NCBI RefSeq assembly: GCF_040744945.1 | Contig: NZ_CP160453.1 | Location: 3,968,001-4,032,000, forward strand | Reading direction: 5' to 3' | DNA from: Saccharothrix sp. HUAS TT1 | GTDB taxonomy: Bacteria; Actinomycetota; Actinomycetes; Mycobacteriales; Pseudonocardiaceae | Length of the DNA stretch: 64,000 bases | Shown here: positions 35,101-50,100 of the stretch, piece after piece | How the letters are laid out: every line of letters starts with the position of its first letter | Numbering within the stretch: position 1 is the first letter of the stretch | Made by a program: the position numbers and the translations under genes | Notes under the pieces: model-generated | The model's database searches: none | The model's input: only the letters and a program-made list of their open reading frames with translations | What the model was told of the DNA's origin: nothing

Positions 35101-38100
35101 GCGATTCCGCGGCGTAGCCGTAGCCTTCCAGGAAGGACCGGCCGACCGCCTCCAGCAGCTCCTTGGCGGTCTCGTCCTTGTAGTGGAAGCCGCGCACCGA
35201 CAGCTTGGTCGCGGAGATGTTGGGAGTCAGGACGCGGCGTCTGAGCGCCCCCCACGGGCTGGACAATGTTCGCTCCCTTCGTCCCGCCACGGTGGCCGCA
35301 GCGATTGGGACTCAAGGGAAATGGTCGGTCGGGGGTGTGCCCGTTGCCTACTCCTCCCGTGCTCATCAGGCCGCCGACCCGGCGAAAACCGAGGATTCCT
35401 CTGCCGGCGGTGGTCCGGCACGCCGGGCAACGCGCGAGTAGCAAGGTCATCGCGGCCGGTGCGACGCTCGGCGGGTGGGTCGCAGAACCCTGCGCCCGAA
35501 GCGCCCAATCTTCTTCGAGGACTGCTTATGACGGCTCAATATGACGACATCATCGTCGGCGCCGGATCGGCCGGTGCGGCGCTCGCGGCCCGGCTGACCG
35601 AGGATCCCGCGCGGCGCGTGCTGCTCTTGGAAGGCGGCCCGGACTACGCCGAGCCGGAAGAGCTGCCCGAGGAGATCTTCTACGGTCGCTCGATGTCGTT
35701 CGTCGGCAACGACTGGACCTTCCGGGCGGACGTCCACGACGGCCGCCGCATCCGCTACCCCCGCGGCAAGCTCGCCGGCGGCTCGTCGGCGGTCGGCGCG
35801 ACGGTCGGCCTGCGCGGCGTCGCGGAGGACTACGACGACTGGGCCGCCGCCGGCAACCCGGGCTGGTCCTACGCGGACGTGCTGCCCTACTTCCGCAAGC
35901 TGGAGAACGACCAGGACTTCGGCGAGAGCGAGTTCCACGGCGGCGGCGGCCCCATGCCGATCCGCCGGTGGAAGCCGGAGGAGCTGTCGCCGGCGCAGAC
36001 GGCGTTCATCGAGTCCTGCCTGCAGAACGGCTTCCCGGAGGTCAAGGACCACAACCACCCGGAGGCGACCGGCGTCGGCTCGATCCCGTCCACCCGGCAC
36101 GACGCCGAGCACCGGGCCACGACCGGCACGACGTACCTGCGGATGGTCCGCGGCCGGGCGAACCTGGAGATCAGGTCGCGCACCACGGTCGACCGGGTCG
36201 TGTTCGACGGCGCCAGGGCGATCGGCGTGATGGCGGCGGCCGAGGGCGGCGCCTACGAGCTGGTCGAGGGCCGCCGGATCGTCCTGGCCGCCGGCGCGGT
36301 CGCGTCGCCCGCGATCCTGCTGCGCTCCGGCATCGGTCCCGCCGAGGACCTGCGCCGGCTGGGCGTCGACGTCCGGTCGGACCTGCCCGGCGTCGGCGGC
36401 AACCTGGTCGACCACCAGCGCACCGGCGCCTTCCTGGTGCCGCAGCCCGGTGCGACGAACCCGAGCGAGGCGTTCCTGCAGGAGATCCTGCGGACCACGT
36501 CGCCGGTCTCGGGCGAGTTCAACGACCTCCAGTACTACATGGTCAACCACTTCTCGCTGGCGCAGTTCCCCGAGCTGCAGATGCTGGCGGGCACGACCGA
36601 GATCCTGGGCGTGATGGTGGTGGCGCAGCGCCCCGGCTCCCGCGGTCGGATCACGCTGCCCTCCACCGACCCGTCGGCGCAGCCCAACATCGTGCTGAAC
36701 TTCCTCGACGACGAGCGCGAGATGGACATCCTCGTCGACGGCGTCCGCACGGCGTGGAAGCTGGCGCACCACCCGGACATCATGAAGCTCGGCCAGGGCT
36801 TCGTGGTGCTGCGGGACGCCATGATCGACAACGACGACATGGTGCGGCAGTTCGTGAAGACCAGCCTGGAGAGCGCCTACCACCCGGTCGGCACGGTCCG
36901 GATGGGCCCGGCCTCGGACCCGGAGTCGGTCGTGGACGCGAAGGGCGCGGTGCACGGCACCGAGTCCCTGTACGTCGCGGACTCGTCCATCATGCCGAGC
37001 ACGGTGCGCGCCAACACCAACCTCTCCTCGATCATGATCGGTGAGCGGGTGGCGGACTGGCTGCGCGAGGGCTGAACCGGCCGACCACGGCGAAGCGGCT
37101 CCGGACCGAGAGGGTCCGGAGCCGCTTCGCCGTGCGCCGCGGAACGCGGTTCAGGGCTGGGGGAAGAACTTCGTCACGAAGAACTCCCACGCTCTGTCAC
37201 CGAAGATCGCCCGCTGGGGCTTGAGCAGGTGGGTCGGCAGGCCGAGCCGGTAGCGGATCTTCGGGTTGGGCGCGGTGATGGCCTTCTCGATGGTCTCCGC
37301 GACCGTGCCCGACCGCACCGCCGTCCGCCCGCGGCCCTTCGGGTGGTCGACCTCGCGGTAGGCGCCGTGCCACACCACGAACCGCTCCCAGAAGTCGGCG
37401 TACAGGTCGCTGTCGGTGGACAGCCCCAGGTCGCCGACCGTGGTCGGGACGAACGAGCCGAGGATCGGCGACGGCTCGATCAGGACCACCTTGATGCCCC
37501 AGGGCTTCACCTCCAGCCGCAGCGAGTCGCTGATGGCCTCCAGGGCGTGCTTGGTGGCCTGGTAGTAGCCGCGGCCGGGGGTGGCGAACAGGCCGAAGAT
37601 CGACGACATCATGACGATGCGCCCGGACCGCTGCTCGCGCATGCCGGGCAGCACCAGCTGCGTCATCCGGGACAGGCCGAAGAAGTTCGTCTCGAACTGC
37701 CGGCGCACCTGGTCGATCGGCGTCTCGCCGATCGTGCCGTTGAGGCTGTAGGCGGCGTTGTTCACCAGGACGCCGACGGCGCCGTGGTCCTCGGTGACCC
37801 GCTCGACCGCGGCCGCCATCGACTCCTCGTCGGTGACGTCCACCTGGAGCGTGGTGATGCCCTCGTCGGCGAGGTCCTTGAGGCCCGCCAGGTCGCGCCC
37901 GGTGGCGTAGACCGGCCAGCCCGCGTGGTGCAGTCGCAGCGCCGTCGCCCGGCCGGTGCCGGACGACAGCCCGCCGGACGAGTTGACGCCCGTGATCAGG
38001 ACGGCGCGGGAAGCGCTCATCCCTCACCTCCGGTCGGGACCTCCTGCTGCGACACCCGGCTCGCCGCCACCGAGAAGCCGAGGCCCAGACCGTCCACCAT

Positions 38101-41100
38101 GCGGGTGATGAAGTTGAACATGCCGGCGATGAAGAAGCCCTCCAGCAGCTCCTCCTGCGTCCAGCCCGCGTCCAGCGCCGTGCGCCAGTCGGCGTCGGTG
38201 ATCTTGTACGCCTCCTTGCTGAGCTTGGTCAGCAGGCGCAGCAGCACCTTGGTGCGCTCGTCCACCGGCAGGTCCTCGACGGACTGCGCGGACTCCACGG
38301 CCGCCGCGGTCTCCTTCGGACCGCCGAACGCCTGGAAGAAGAAGTTGTGCGTGCCGACGCAGTAGGGGCACTCGTTGACCTTCGACGTCCACGCCGAGAT
38401 CAGCTCGCGCGTCTGCCGCGGCAGGACGCCGCCGAGGAACATGCCCTTGTACCCGGCGACCACCGCTTCGAGCAGGTCCGGCCGGGTGGACATCAGGCGG
38501 AACATGTCCGGCACGAACGGCAGGTTGGTGGACTGCTTGATGTTGTCGTACAGCTCGGCGAGCCGGCCGTCGGCCTGGCCCTCCTCGACCAGCGGAACCC
38601 GGACGTGCGTGGTTGCGTCCATTGCTCGACTCACCTTTCGACAGCGGTTGGGGCGTCACGGGGGATGTTGCGGCGGCGCAGGACGGGCATGGCCTCGGCC
38701 TGGAAGTCGAGGTCGGAGTCGAAACCCTTGATCATGCCCTCGATGACCAGCAGCGAGAGCAGGGGGAAGGCGAACTCCGGCGCCGGGAACAGGCCGAACC
38801 GCCGTTGCAGGTCGAACAGCCTGCCCGCGAAGCGGGCCAGGTCGAACTCGCCGGACTTCGCGCCCGAGGTCTCCGACACCAGCTCGCCGAGCGCGGTGCG
38901 GAAGCCCTCCAGGTCGCAGTCGTCCGCGACCTCGGCCGCGCTCTCGATGACGATCTGGGCGCACGACCAGCCGTCGCCCATCGCCATGTTGATGAAGAAG
39001 TCCGCGAACGAGCGGCGCACCGGGTCGGGCAGCTGGATGACGAAACCGGCGTCCAGCATCACCAGGTCGGCGTTGAGGTCGAAGTAGAGGTTGCCGGGGT
39101 GCAGGTCGCAGTGCACGTACCCGTCGATGAACAGCATCTCGTAGACCGCGCCGAGCACCGCGCGCTGCACCGAGCGGCGGGTGTCGAGGTCCAGCTCGCC
39201 CGGCTCGAACCGCCGCAGGTCGCTGATGAAGTCCATCACCACGGTCTCGGGCGTGCACAGCTCCGGCAGCGGCGCCGGGATGGTCACGTTCCGGCCCGAG
39301 CGCACCAGGTTGTCGCGCAGCGCGGTCAGCGACGCGGCCTCGGCCTCGAAGTCGAGCTGCCGCAGGATCGCGCCGCCCACCTGGCCGTGCATGAGCTTGA
39401 ACGGCATCTTGCGCAGCTTCGGCAGCAGGCCCATCACGCTCATCGCCGTGGCGGTCAGCGTGAAGTCCTGCCACATCACCCGCTCGATGCCCGGTCGGCG
39501 CACCTTGACGGCCACGTGCCTGCCGTCCAGCGTCACCGCCTCGTGCACGGTCGCGATGCTGCCGCAGGCGACCGGGACCCAGTCGAACTCGCGGAACGGC
39601 CAGGGCCGGTCCCGGTAGGCGTCCCGGACGGCGCGCTCGATCCGCCGCCTGCTCGGCGGCGTGGCGCCGTCGGTGAGCCGGGCGAGCGGGGTGGTCACCT
39701 CGTCGGGCAGCAGGTCCCGCCGCGTGCTCAGCAGCTGACCGATCTTGATGTAGGACGGTCCGAGGCGGGTCAGCATCCTGACCCACCGGTCGCCGTCGCG
39801 CAGGCCGCGGCCGTCCCGCGAACGCCGGAAGCGCGCGCCCACCGCCGAACCGGCGATGATCAGGCCGTAGGTGAGCACGATGGCGCCGACCCAGGCGCAG
39901 CGCAGCGCCAGGCCGGGCAACCGGACCAGGCGGCCAGTGATCTTCTTCAACCTCGCCCCCTGACGTGGGATTCGGCCGGGCGGCACGGCGCCGCCCGCCC
40001 AGATCGTCTCGGCGGCGTCGGCGCGTCGCCTACTCCCTCCGTGCCGTGCCGGCGCGAAGGGAATTCCATTTGTGCATTACACCGTTACGTGACTGCGTTC
40101 TCTTCTCGCACGTTGCTGTTCGCGCGGGGATCGACCGGGAATCCGGTGTGGACGGCGCACGGACGACGACGCCGGGACCACCGCGAGTCGCGGCGGTCCC
40201 GGCGTCGTGGGAATCGCGGGTCAGACCCCGAGGGCGGCCGAGGCGAGCTTCGTGCCCTCGACCCGGGCGGCGATCTTCGCGAACGCCGTGTCCCGGCTGG
40301 TGGACGTGTCGTCGGCGAACGGCGCGAACCCGCAGTCGTCGCAGGTGCCCAACCGCTCGACGGGGATGAACTCGGCCGCCTCCAGCACCCGGTCGCGCAC
40401 CTCCTCCGCCGTCTCGACCCGCGGGTCGATCGGGTCGGTCACCCCGACGAACACCCGCGCGTCGGCGGGCAGGTGCTCCTTGATGATGCCGAGCACCCGG
40501 CGGCGGTCGGGCTCACTGGCCAGCTGGACGTAGAACCGGCCCACCCGCACCCGGAACAGGTCGGGCAGCAGGTCGGCGTAGTCCACGTCGGCGCTGTGCG
40601 TGGAGTCCTGGTCGCCGCCGGGGCAGGTGTGCAGGCCGATGCGGGCGCGCTCCTCCGGGGAGAAGCGCTCCAGCACCGCGTTGTTGAGCGCCACGAAGTC
40701 GCGCAGCAGCCCGCCCGACGGGTCGAGCTTGAGCGACAGCCTGCCCTCGGTGAAGTCGAGCTGCACCACGGCCGCGCCCGCGTCCAGGCAGGCGCGGATG
40801 TCGGCGGCGGTCTCGTCGACGAGGTCGGCGACGAACTCGTCCCGCGAGTAGCCGTCGATGCCGCCGGCCGGGTAGAGCAGGCTCAGCGCCGAGGGCGCGA
40901 TCACCGGCTGCTTCACCGGCAGCGACGTCAGCCCCTGCGCGGTGCGCAGCAGGTCGACGGCGTGCGCGGCGTAGCGGAACGGCCCGCTCGTCAGCACGGG
41001 CAGCTGCCGGGTGTGGCCGTCGGCGAACGGCACCACGGCCCCGCCGCCGGCGAGGTCCGCGATGCCCGCCACCGGGTAGGTGAGGAAGCTCGGCTTGTCC

Positions 41101-44100
41101 TGCTCGCCGTCGGTGACCACCGGCGAGCCGGTGGCCTCGAACCGGCTGACGGTGTCCGCCAGCGCCCGGTCGGTCAGCGCCCGCAGCTCGGCCGCGTCGA
41201 TGCGGCCCTCGGCGTGGTCCTGGAAGCCCTGCACCAGTTCCGCCGGACGTGGCACGCTGCCGATCGGCTCGGTCGGGATGCCCATGGTGTCCCTGTTCCC
41301 CTCGTCGCGATCAGGCCCAGGGCGCCGTCGGGTACCACGGGATGATCTCCCGCCGGGCCAGCAGCCTGATGTCCCAGTACATGAAGGTGAAGACCCCGGC
41401 GACGATCAGCGCGACGGCCGTCACGACGGTGATCCGGGTCGGGTTGGCCGAGATCCACCGCTGCAAACGGCCCCCGGCGAAGTACGCCAGTGCGAGGAAC
41501 AGTATTGCGATGATCACGATGTTGCCTACCGACTGAAGGGTGAACGCGGCGGCCCCGTACAGGGGGTTGTGGCTCTCCGCCGCGTCACGGAACATCTGCC
41601 GGAATAGCCCGAACGGGCGACCGATGAGGAACCCGCCGATCAACACGCCCATGAACACCATGGGGGCGTTGGGGAACCGCTGGGAGACCTTGCGGAACGG
41701 GTCGCGCACCAGGCCGAGCGCGGCCAGGCCCAGGTAGAACATGACCAGGCCGATGATGCCGAACACCACCAGCGACTGGATGCTGCGGCCGTTCAGCGTG
41801 CCCGGCACGGTCGCCGCGGTGGAGAACTGCGGCATCCGGGTGCCGATGACGCCGACCAGCACGCCGTACAGCGCGGACACCGGGATCATGCCGACCGCCA
41901 GCCACCCGATGGGCTTGAGCGCGGCCACCAGCCGCGACCAGCGCGACCCGGCGGAGCCGAGCATCGGCGCGACGGCGCCGAACGCGGCGATGTTGCACGC
42001 GGTGAACGTGCCCGCGATGCCGCTGGCGAAGGCGAACGCGATGCCCGCCGCGATGCCCTCGATCGGCGTCTCCTTGGCGTTGTGGCCCAGGAGCGTGTTG
42101 GCGACGTTGTCGCCGATGACGGAGTCGACGAAGTGCGCCGACCACACCACGGTCAGCAGGAAGCCGGCGATCGAGGCGATCAGGACGATGAGCCCGCGCC
42201 GGCGCGGGAAGTGGCCGTTGACGAACAGGGACGTGCCACCGAGGGCGGTCGCGGGCTCCGCTCGCCGGAGCCGCGTGGTGTCGGGTCGCGCCATCTGATC
42301 CCTCTCCGGGGCAATGGAGGTCGGCTGGGTGCAGCCCCTTTTTCGAGCACGTGCTCCCGAGGGGCCTGCAAAGCATCCCAGGACACCCGCGGGATTACTT
42401 CTTCGACTGTGCGGAGTTGTTGGGCCGAACGGTCGTCAGGTCATTCGCCGGGCGTTGTGCCGGTCCCGGCGCGGCGGCCCACGACCTTCGGCTTCCCGTA
42501 GCGCGCGACCCCTGTCGGTGTGCCGAGCGATGTCGTGACCGGGGGGAATTCGAATCACGCTGTTATGGAAAAAGCGCAGGTCAGAGGGCAAAATCGGAGA
42601 AGCAATGTCGCCGTACGGTCGTGCAGTCTTACGTTGCGCACATTTTTGGAAGGTGCCGCACGAGTATTTGTCGCACTTTTCCATAACGGCGTTTTCAGTG
42701 GCACGAGACCCGAACCCCCGATGTCCTCAAAGACGGTGAAAGCATGAGCAGTGAGCGGATCGCAATCGTCGGCATCGGCCTGCGCTACCCCGATGCCGGT
42801 TCCACCGGGGAACTGTGGGAAAACGTCCTGGCCGGTCGTCGGGCCTTCCGCAGGCTGCCCGACGAGCGGATGAACCAGGCGGACTACTACTCCCCAGACC
42901 CCGAAGCACCGGACCGCTTCTACTCCACGAAGGCGGCCGTGCTGCGCGACTTCGAGTTCGACCGGGTGCGCTACCGCGTGGCCGGCAGCACGTTCCGCTC
43001 CACGGACATGACGCACTGGCTGGCGCTCGACGTGACCGCCCAGGCGCTGGCCGACGCGGGCTTCCCGGACGGCGAGGGCCTGCCGAAGCGGACCACCGGC
43101 GTGGTGCTGGGCAACAGCCTCACCGGCGAGTTCTCCCGCGCCAACGTGATGCGGCTGCGCTGGCCGTACGTGCGGCGCACGGTGGCCGCGGCGCTGGCCG
43201 GCAAGGGCTGGCCCGAGGACGAGATCGCGGGCTTCCTGCGCGAGCTGGAAGTGGACTACAAGGCGCCGTTCCCGGAGATCAACGAGGACACCCTGGCCGG
43301 TGGCCTGGCGAACACGATCGCGGGCCGCATCTGCAACTACTTCGACCTGCGCGGCGGCGGCTACACCGTCGACGGCGCGTGCTCCTCGTCGCTGCTGTCC
43401 GTCGCCACGGCCGCCAAGTCGCTGGTCGAGGGCGACATGGACGTGGCCATCGCGGGCGGCGTGGACCTCTCGATCGACCCGTTCGAGGTCATCGGCTTCG
43501 CCAAGACCGGCGCGCTGGCCAAGGACGTGATGAAGGTCTACGACAAGAACTCGAACGGCTTCTGGCCGGGCGAGGGCGCGGGCTCCCTGGTGCTGATGCG
43601 CGAGGAGGACGCGCTGGCGAAGAACCTGCGCATCTACGCGACGATCGCCGGCTGGGGCGTCTCGTCCGACGGCAAGGGCGGCATCACCCGCCCCGAGGCC
43701 GAAGGCCACCGCCTGGCCCTGCACCGCGCCTACGGCCGCGCGGGCTACGGCCTGGAGTCGGTGTCCTACTTCGAGGGCCACGGCACCGGCACGGCGCTGG
43801 GCGACGAGACCGAGATCGAGGCGCTGTCCTCGGCCCGCCGCGCCGCCGACCCGAACGCCCGGCCCGCCGCGCTGAGCACCGTCAAGGGCAACTTCGGGCA
43901 CACCAAGGCAGCGGCGGGGGTCGCCGGTCTGATCAAGGCGGCCCTCGCCGTGCACCACCAGGTCATCCCGCCGGGCACGGGCCACTACGACCCGCACCCG
44001 AAGCTGACCTCCGACGACGCGGTGATGTACGTGCCGCTGGAGGCCGAGCTGTGGCCGGAGGACCGCCCGGTCCGCGCCGGCGTGTCGGCGATGGGCTTCG

Positions 44101-47100
44101 GCGGCATCAACACCCACATCGCGCTGGAGGCCGCGCCCGACGCCTCCCGCCGCGAGGAGATCGACGTCCGGACCAGGGCGCTGGTCGCCGGTCGCCAGGA
44201 CGCCGAGGTGCTGCTGTTCGACGCGGCGGACCGCACGACGCTGAAGGACCGGCTGGCCGAGGTGGCCGCGCTGCTGCCGAAGCTGGCGTTCGCCGAGCTC
44301 GGCGACCTGGCCTCGGCGCTGGCCGCCCGGCTCACCGGCGCGTCGCTGCGCGGCGCCGTCGTGGCCCGCACCCCGGAGGAGGCCGAGCGCAAGGTCGCGA
44401 AGCTGGTCGCCGCGGTGGCCGAGGGCGTCAACACCTTCGACGCCGCCGACGGCGTGTTCCTGGACGACCGGGCCGACGCGCCGCGGTTGGCGTTCCTGTT
44501 CCCGGGCCAGGGCTCCGGGCGCGGCGGCGTCGGCGCGATCCGCCGCCGGTTCGCCGTCGCCGAGGAGGTCTTCGACGGCGCCGGCCTGCCGACCGAGGGC
44601 GACCAGGTCGCCACCGAGGTCGCGCAGCCGCGCATCGTGGCCGGCTCGCTGGCCGCGCTGAAGGTGCTGCGCGAGCTGGGCATCGAGGCGCAGACGGCGG
44701 TCGGGCACAGCCTGGGCGAGCTGACCGCGGTGCACTGGGGCGGCGCGATCAACGCCAGCCGGGTGCTGTCGCTGGCAGCCGAGCGCGGTCGCGTCATGGC
44801 GAGCGCGAGCAAGGGCGGCGGCGCGATGGCCGGCCTGGCGACCGACCCGCGGCGGGCGCTGGAGCTGGCGGCGGGCGAGGACGTCGTGATCGCCGGCTAC
44901 AACGGCCCGGCGCAGACCGTGCTGTCCGGCCCGGCCGAGGCCGTCGACCGGGTGTGCGCGGTGGCGCGCGCCGAGGGCGTGCAGGCCACCCGCATCAACG
45001 TCTCGCACGCGTTCCACTCGCCGCTGGTGTCGCCGGCGGGCGAGGCGATGGCCGAGCGGCTGGTCGACTTCGACTTCGGCAGGCTGATCCGCCCGGTGCA
45101 CTCCACCGTCACCGGTGACGTGCTGGAGGCGGGCGCCGACCTGCGCGAGCTGCTGCGCGACCAGATCACCCTCCCGGTCCGGTTCCACGAGGCCGCCGCC
45201 AAGGCCGCCGCCACCACCGACCTGGTGGTCGAGGTGGGCCCCGGCCGCGTCCTCTCCGGCCTGCTGGAGGAGATCGCGCCGGACAAGCCCGTGCTGTCCG
45301 TCGACACCGACAGCGCGTCGCTCACGTCCCTGCTGACCGTCGTCGCCGCCGCCCACGTGCTCGGCGCGCCGATCCGCACGGACGCCCTGTTCGGCGACCG
45401 GGTCGCCCGCGACCTGCCGCTGGACGGCGCGATGACGTTCCTGGCCAGCCCCTGCGAGACGGCTCCCGCCCTCGACTCGAACCTGCTCGCCGAGCAGGGG
45501 ACCGGCAGCCCGGCCGCGTCCACCGGGAAGGCCCGGCCCGCGGCGGGCGCCGACGGCGAGTCCACGCTCGAACTGCTGCGCCGGCTGGCCGCGCAGCGCG
45601 TGGAGCTGCCGCTGGAGGCCATCACCGCGACCACGCACCCGCTGGACGACCTGCACCTCAGCTCCATCACGGTCGGCCAGCTGGTCAACGAGGTCACCCG
45701 CACGCTCGGCCGCCCGGCGCTGGAGGGCACGACCAACTTCGCCACCGTGCGGATGGGCGAGCTGGCCGACCTGATCGACAGCCTGGCCGACACGGCGCAC
45801 GCCGAGGAGCGCGACAACGGCGAGGTGCCGGGTGTGGCGCCGTGGGTGCGGCCGTTCCAGGTCGAGCACGTCGAGCGCGAGCTGGTCGGCGCGAAGCCCG
45901 GTCCGGTGGGCGAGTGGACGGTCCACGCGCCCGAGGGCCACCCGCTGGCCGAGCCGCTGAAGGCGGGCCTGCCCGGCGACGGCGTGCTCCTGCTGCTGCC
46001 CCCGGAGGGCGGTGACGCGCACGTCGGCCTGTTCCTGGAGGCGGCGCGGGACGTGCTGGCGTCCGGCCGCAGGCTCGCGGTCGTGCAGCACAAGCTCGGC
46101 GCGTCGGGCCTGGCCCGCACGCTGCACCTGGAGGCGCCGCACATCCCGGTGACGCTGGTCGACCTGGCCGACGACACCGACGCGGTGCGCCGGGTCGCGG
46201 CCGAGGTCGCGGCGACCACCGACTTCTCGCAGGCCCGCTACGACGCCGACGGCGTCCGGAGCGTGCCGGTGCTGCGGGCGGTGTCCGGCCAGGTCGACCC
46301 CGACTCCGCGGGCGGCGCCCCGCTGGACGCGGGCGACGTGCTGCTGGTGACCGGTGGCGGCAAGGGCATCACGGCCGAGTGCGCCATCGCGATGGCCACC
46401 GACTCGGGCGCGTCCCTGGCGCTGATCGGCCGGGCCGACCCGGCCGCCGACCCCGAGCTGGCGGCCAACCTGGCCCGGATGACCGCGGCGGGCATCAAGC
46501 ACCGCTACGAGCGGGCCGACGTGACGTCCGCCGAGCAGATCGCCGTCGCGGTGGCGAAGTTCCGCGCCGAGCTGGGCGAGGTGACCGCCGTGCTGCACGG
46601 CGCGGGCCGCAACGAGCCCAAGGCGTTGACCGGTCTGTCCGAAGAGGACTTCCGGGCCACGCTGGCGCCGAAGATCAAGGGGCTGAACGCGGTGCTCGAC
46701 GCCGTCGACCCGGAGCGGATCAAGCTGCTGGTCACGTTCGGCAGCATCATCGGCCGGGCCGGTCTGCGCGGCGAGGCGCACTACTCCACCGCCAACGACT
46801 GGATGTCGGAGCTCACCGCCGACTTCGGCGTGAAGCACCCGCGGGCGCGGGTCCTGGCGCTGGAGTGGTCGGTCTGGTCCGGCGCGGGCATGGGCGAGCG
46901 GCTGGGCGTGGTCGAGGCGCTGATGCGCGACGGCATCACGCCGATCTCCACCGATGCGGGCATCGCGGTGCTCCGCGAGGTGCTGGCCGACCCGACCGTC
47001 GGCCCCGTGCTGGTGGTCTCCGGCCGCGCCGCGGGCCTGCCGACGCTGGAGCTGGCGCGCACCGAGCTGCCGCTGGCCCGGTTCGTGGACCGGGTCCTGG

Positions 47101-50100
47101 TCCACTACCCGGCGGTCGAGCTGGTCACCGAGGCCGACCTGTCCGACGGCGCCGACCCGTACCTGGGCGACCACCTGCTGGAGGGCGACCTGCTGTTCCC
47201 GGCCGTCATCGGCATGGAGGCGATGACCCAGGTGGCCACCGCCCTCACCGGCAACGACGGCCCGCCGCTGCTGGAGGACGTCGAGTTCCTGCGGCCGGTC
47301 GTGGTGCGGCCGGGCGGCTCGCTGACCGTGCGGATCGCCGCGCTGGCCCGCGACGCCGAGACCGTGGACGTGGCGATCCGGGCCGAGGACACCGGCTTCT
47401 CCGCCGACCACTTCCGGGCCAGGCTGCGGTTCCCGCGGCCGGAGATCCCCGGCGACGTGGTCGACGGCGCCCCGGTGCTGCCGCTGGTGCCGGTCGACCC
47501 GGTGACCGAGCTGTACGGCAGCGTCCTGTTCCAGGGCAAGCGGTTCCAGCGGCTGCAGGGCTACCGGCGGGCGAGCGCCCGGCACGCGGTGGCCGAGGTC
47601 GCCACGGCGTCCGTCGCCTCCTGGTTCGCCCCGTTCCTGCCGCAGGACCGGGTGCTGGCGGACCCGGGCACGCGGGACGTGATGATGCACGCCATCCAGT
47701 GCTGCGTCCCCGACGCCACGCTGCTGCCGCAGAGCGTGGAGCGGCTGTACCTGGCCGCGCCGGTCGACCAGCTCGCCGAGTACGTGGTGCTGGACGCCCG
47801 CGAGCGGTTCCAGGACGGCGACAGCTACACCTACGACCTCGACGTGCGCGACCCCGACGGTCGGCTCGTCGAGCGGTGGGAGGGCCTGGTGCTGCGGGCC
47901 GTGCGCAAGAAGGACGGCGCCGGGCCGTGGACGCCGACCATGCTCGGCTCCTACCTGGAGCGCTCGCTGGAGCGGGTCCTGGGCGGCAGCCGCGCGGTCG
48001 TGGTCGAGCCCGACCCGACCGACGTCACGCCCGAGCGCCGGGCGCAGACCGCGCTCGCGCTCAGCCGGGCGCTGGACCGGCCGGTCGACGTGCGCTACCG
48101 GCCCGACGGCAAGCCCGAGGTCGACGGCGTCGAGGTGTCCGCCTCGCACGGCGCCGGCGTCACGTTCGCGGTGGCCGCGGGCAGCGGCACGATCGGCGTG
48201 GACGTCGAGTCGGCCGTGGCCCGCTCCGAGGACGACTGGACCGGCCTGCTCGGCGACGACCTGATCGCCGTGCGGGACCTGCTCACCACCGAGGTGGGCG
48301 AAACGGCGGCCATCGCCGGGACCCGGGTGTGGAGCGCGCTGGAGTGCCTGCGCAAGACCGGTTCCACCTCGCAGGCGCTGACGGTCGACCGGGTCCACCC
48401 GGACGGCTGGGCGGTGCTGTCGACCGGCGACGCCAAGGTCGCCACCTGGGTGACCACCGTCAACGACCGGCCCGAGCCGGTGGTGTTCGCGGTGCTCGTG
48501 GGCAAGGAGGCCTGACGTGTCCGACTACTACGAGATCCGCCACACCGTCGGTTTCGAGGAGACCAACCTCGTCGGCAACGTGTACTACGTGAACTACCTG
48601 CGCTGGCAGGGCCGGTGCCGCGAGATGTTCCTCAAGGAGAACGCGCCGAGCGTGCTGGCCGACCTCCAGGACGACCTCAAGCTGTTCACCCTCAAGGTGG
48701 AGTGCGAGTTCTTCTCGGAGATCACCCTCTTCGACGAGCTGTCGGTGCGGATGCGGCTGGAGGAGCTGACCCAGACGCAGATCCAGTTCAGCTTCGACTA
48801 CGTCAAGGTCACCGGCGGTCAGGAGGTCCTGGTCGCCAAGGGCAGGCAGCGGATCGCGTGCATGCGCGGCCCGAACACCAACACGGTGCCCTCCCGGGTG
48901 CCCGACGACCTGCGCAAGGCGCTCGCGCCCTACGCCGAGGCCCCGGTGCTCGCCCGCGCCGGGCTGGGGGGATGACGGACATGTACGAAGCGGCGCCCAC
49001 GATGGAGGAGACCACGCTGAGGGACGCGATGTCCCTGTTCGCCACCGGGGTCACGGTGCTGACGGTCGGCGGCGAGCACGCCCACGGCATGACGGCCAAC
49101 GCGTTCACGTCGGTTTCGCTCGACCCGCCGCTCGTGCTCGTGTGCATCGCCCGCTCGGCGGTGATGCACGACGCGATCGGCAGCACCAAGCGGTTCGGCG
49201 TGTCGATCATGGGCGCCGACCAGCGGGATACCGCGAAGTACTTCGCCGACAAGCGCAGGCCGCTCGGGCCGGAGCAGTTCGACGCGGTGGACTGGCTGGA
49301 GGGACCGCGCAGCGGCGCGCCGCTGCTGAACGGCTCGCTGGCGTGGCTGGAGTGCGAGCTGGTGTCGGTGCACGACGGCGGGGACCACACGATCTTCGTC
49401 GGTCAGGTGCTCGGCTGCAGCCGGGGCGCGGGCACGGAGGCGTTGTTGTTCTACGGCAGCGCCTTCCACCGGGTCTGACGTCCGAGTCCGCTCGCTCTGG
49501 GAAGGAGTGCACATGCTGGTCACCGTCACCGGGGGTACCGGTTTCGTCGGCTCGCACACGGTGGCGGAGATCGTGCGCGCCGGCCACCGGGTCCGGTTGC
49601 TGGTCCGGGACGCGAACGCGGTGGAAGCCGCCACGCGACCCCTGGAGGTGCCGCCCGACGCGATCGACGTCGTCGTCGGGGACGTGACCGACGAGCGGTC
49701 GGTCACCGCGGCGGTGCGCGGCGCGGACGCCGTGGTCCACGCCGCCTCGGTGTACTCGTTCGACCGGCGCAGGCGGGCGGAGATGCTGCGCACCAACGCC
49801 CGCGGCACGGACGTGGTGCTCGGCGCCGCGCGCCGTGCCGGGGCGGGGCGCGTGGTCCACGTCTCCAGCATCGCGGCCCTGTTCGGGCCCGGTGTGCGGG
49901 TGATCCGCGAGCAGTCGCCGGTCGGCACGACCCGCGAGCCGTACGCGGCCACCAAGGCCGCCTCGGAAGCCATCGCGAGGCGGCACCAGGAGGAGGGGGC
50001 GCCGGTGGTGGTCAGCTACCCGCCGGCCCTCCTCGGGCCGCACGACCCCAAGCTCGGCGACCAGAACGAGCGGCTGCGCAACACGTTGCGCGGGATCATG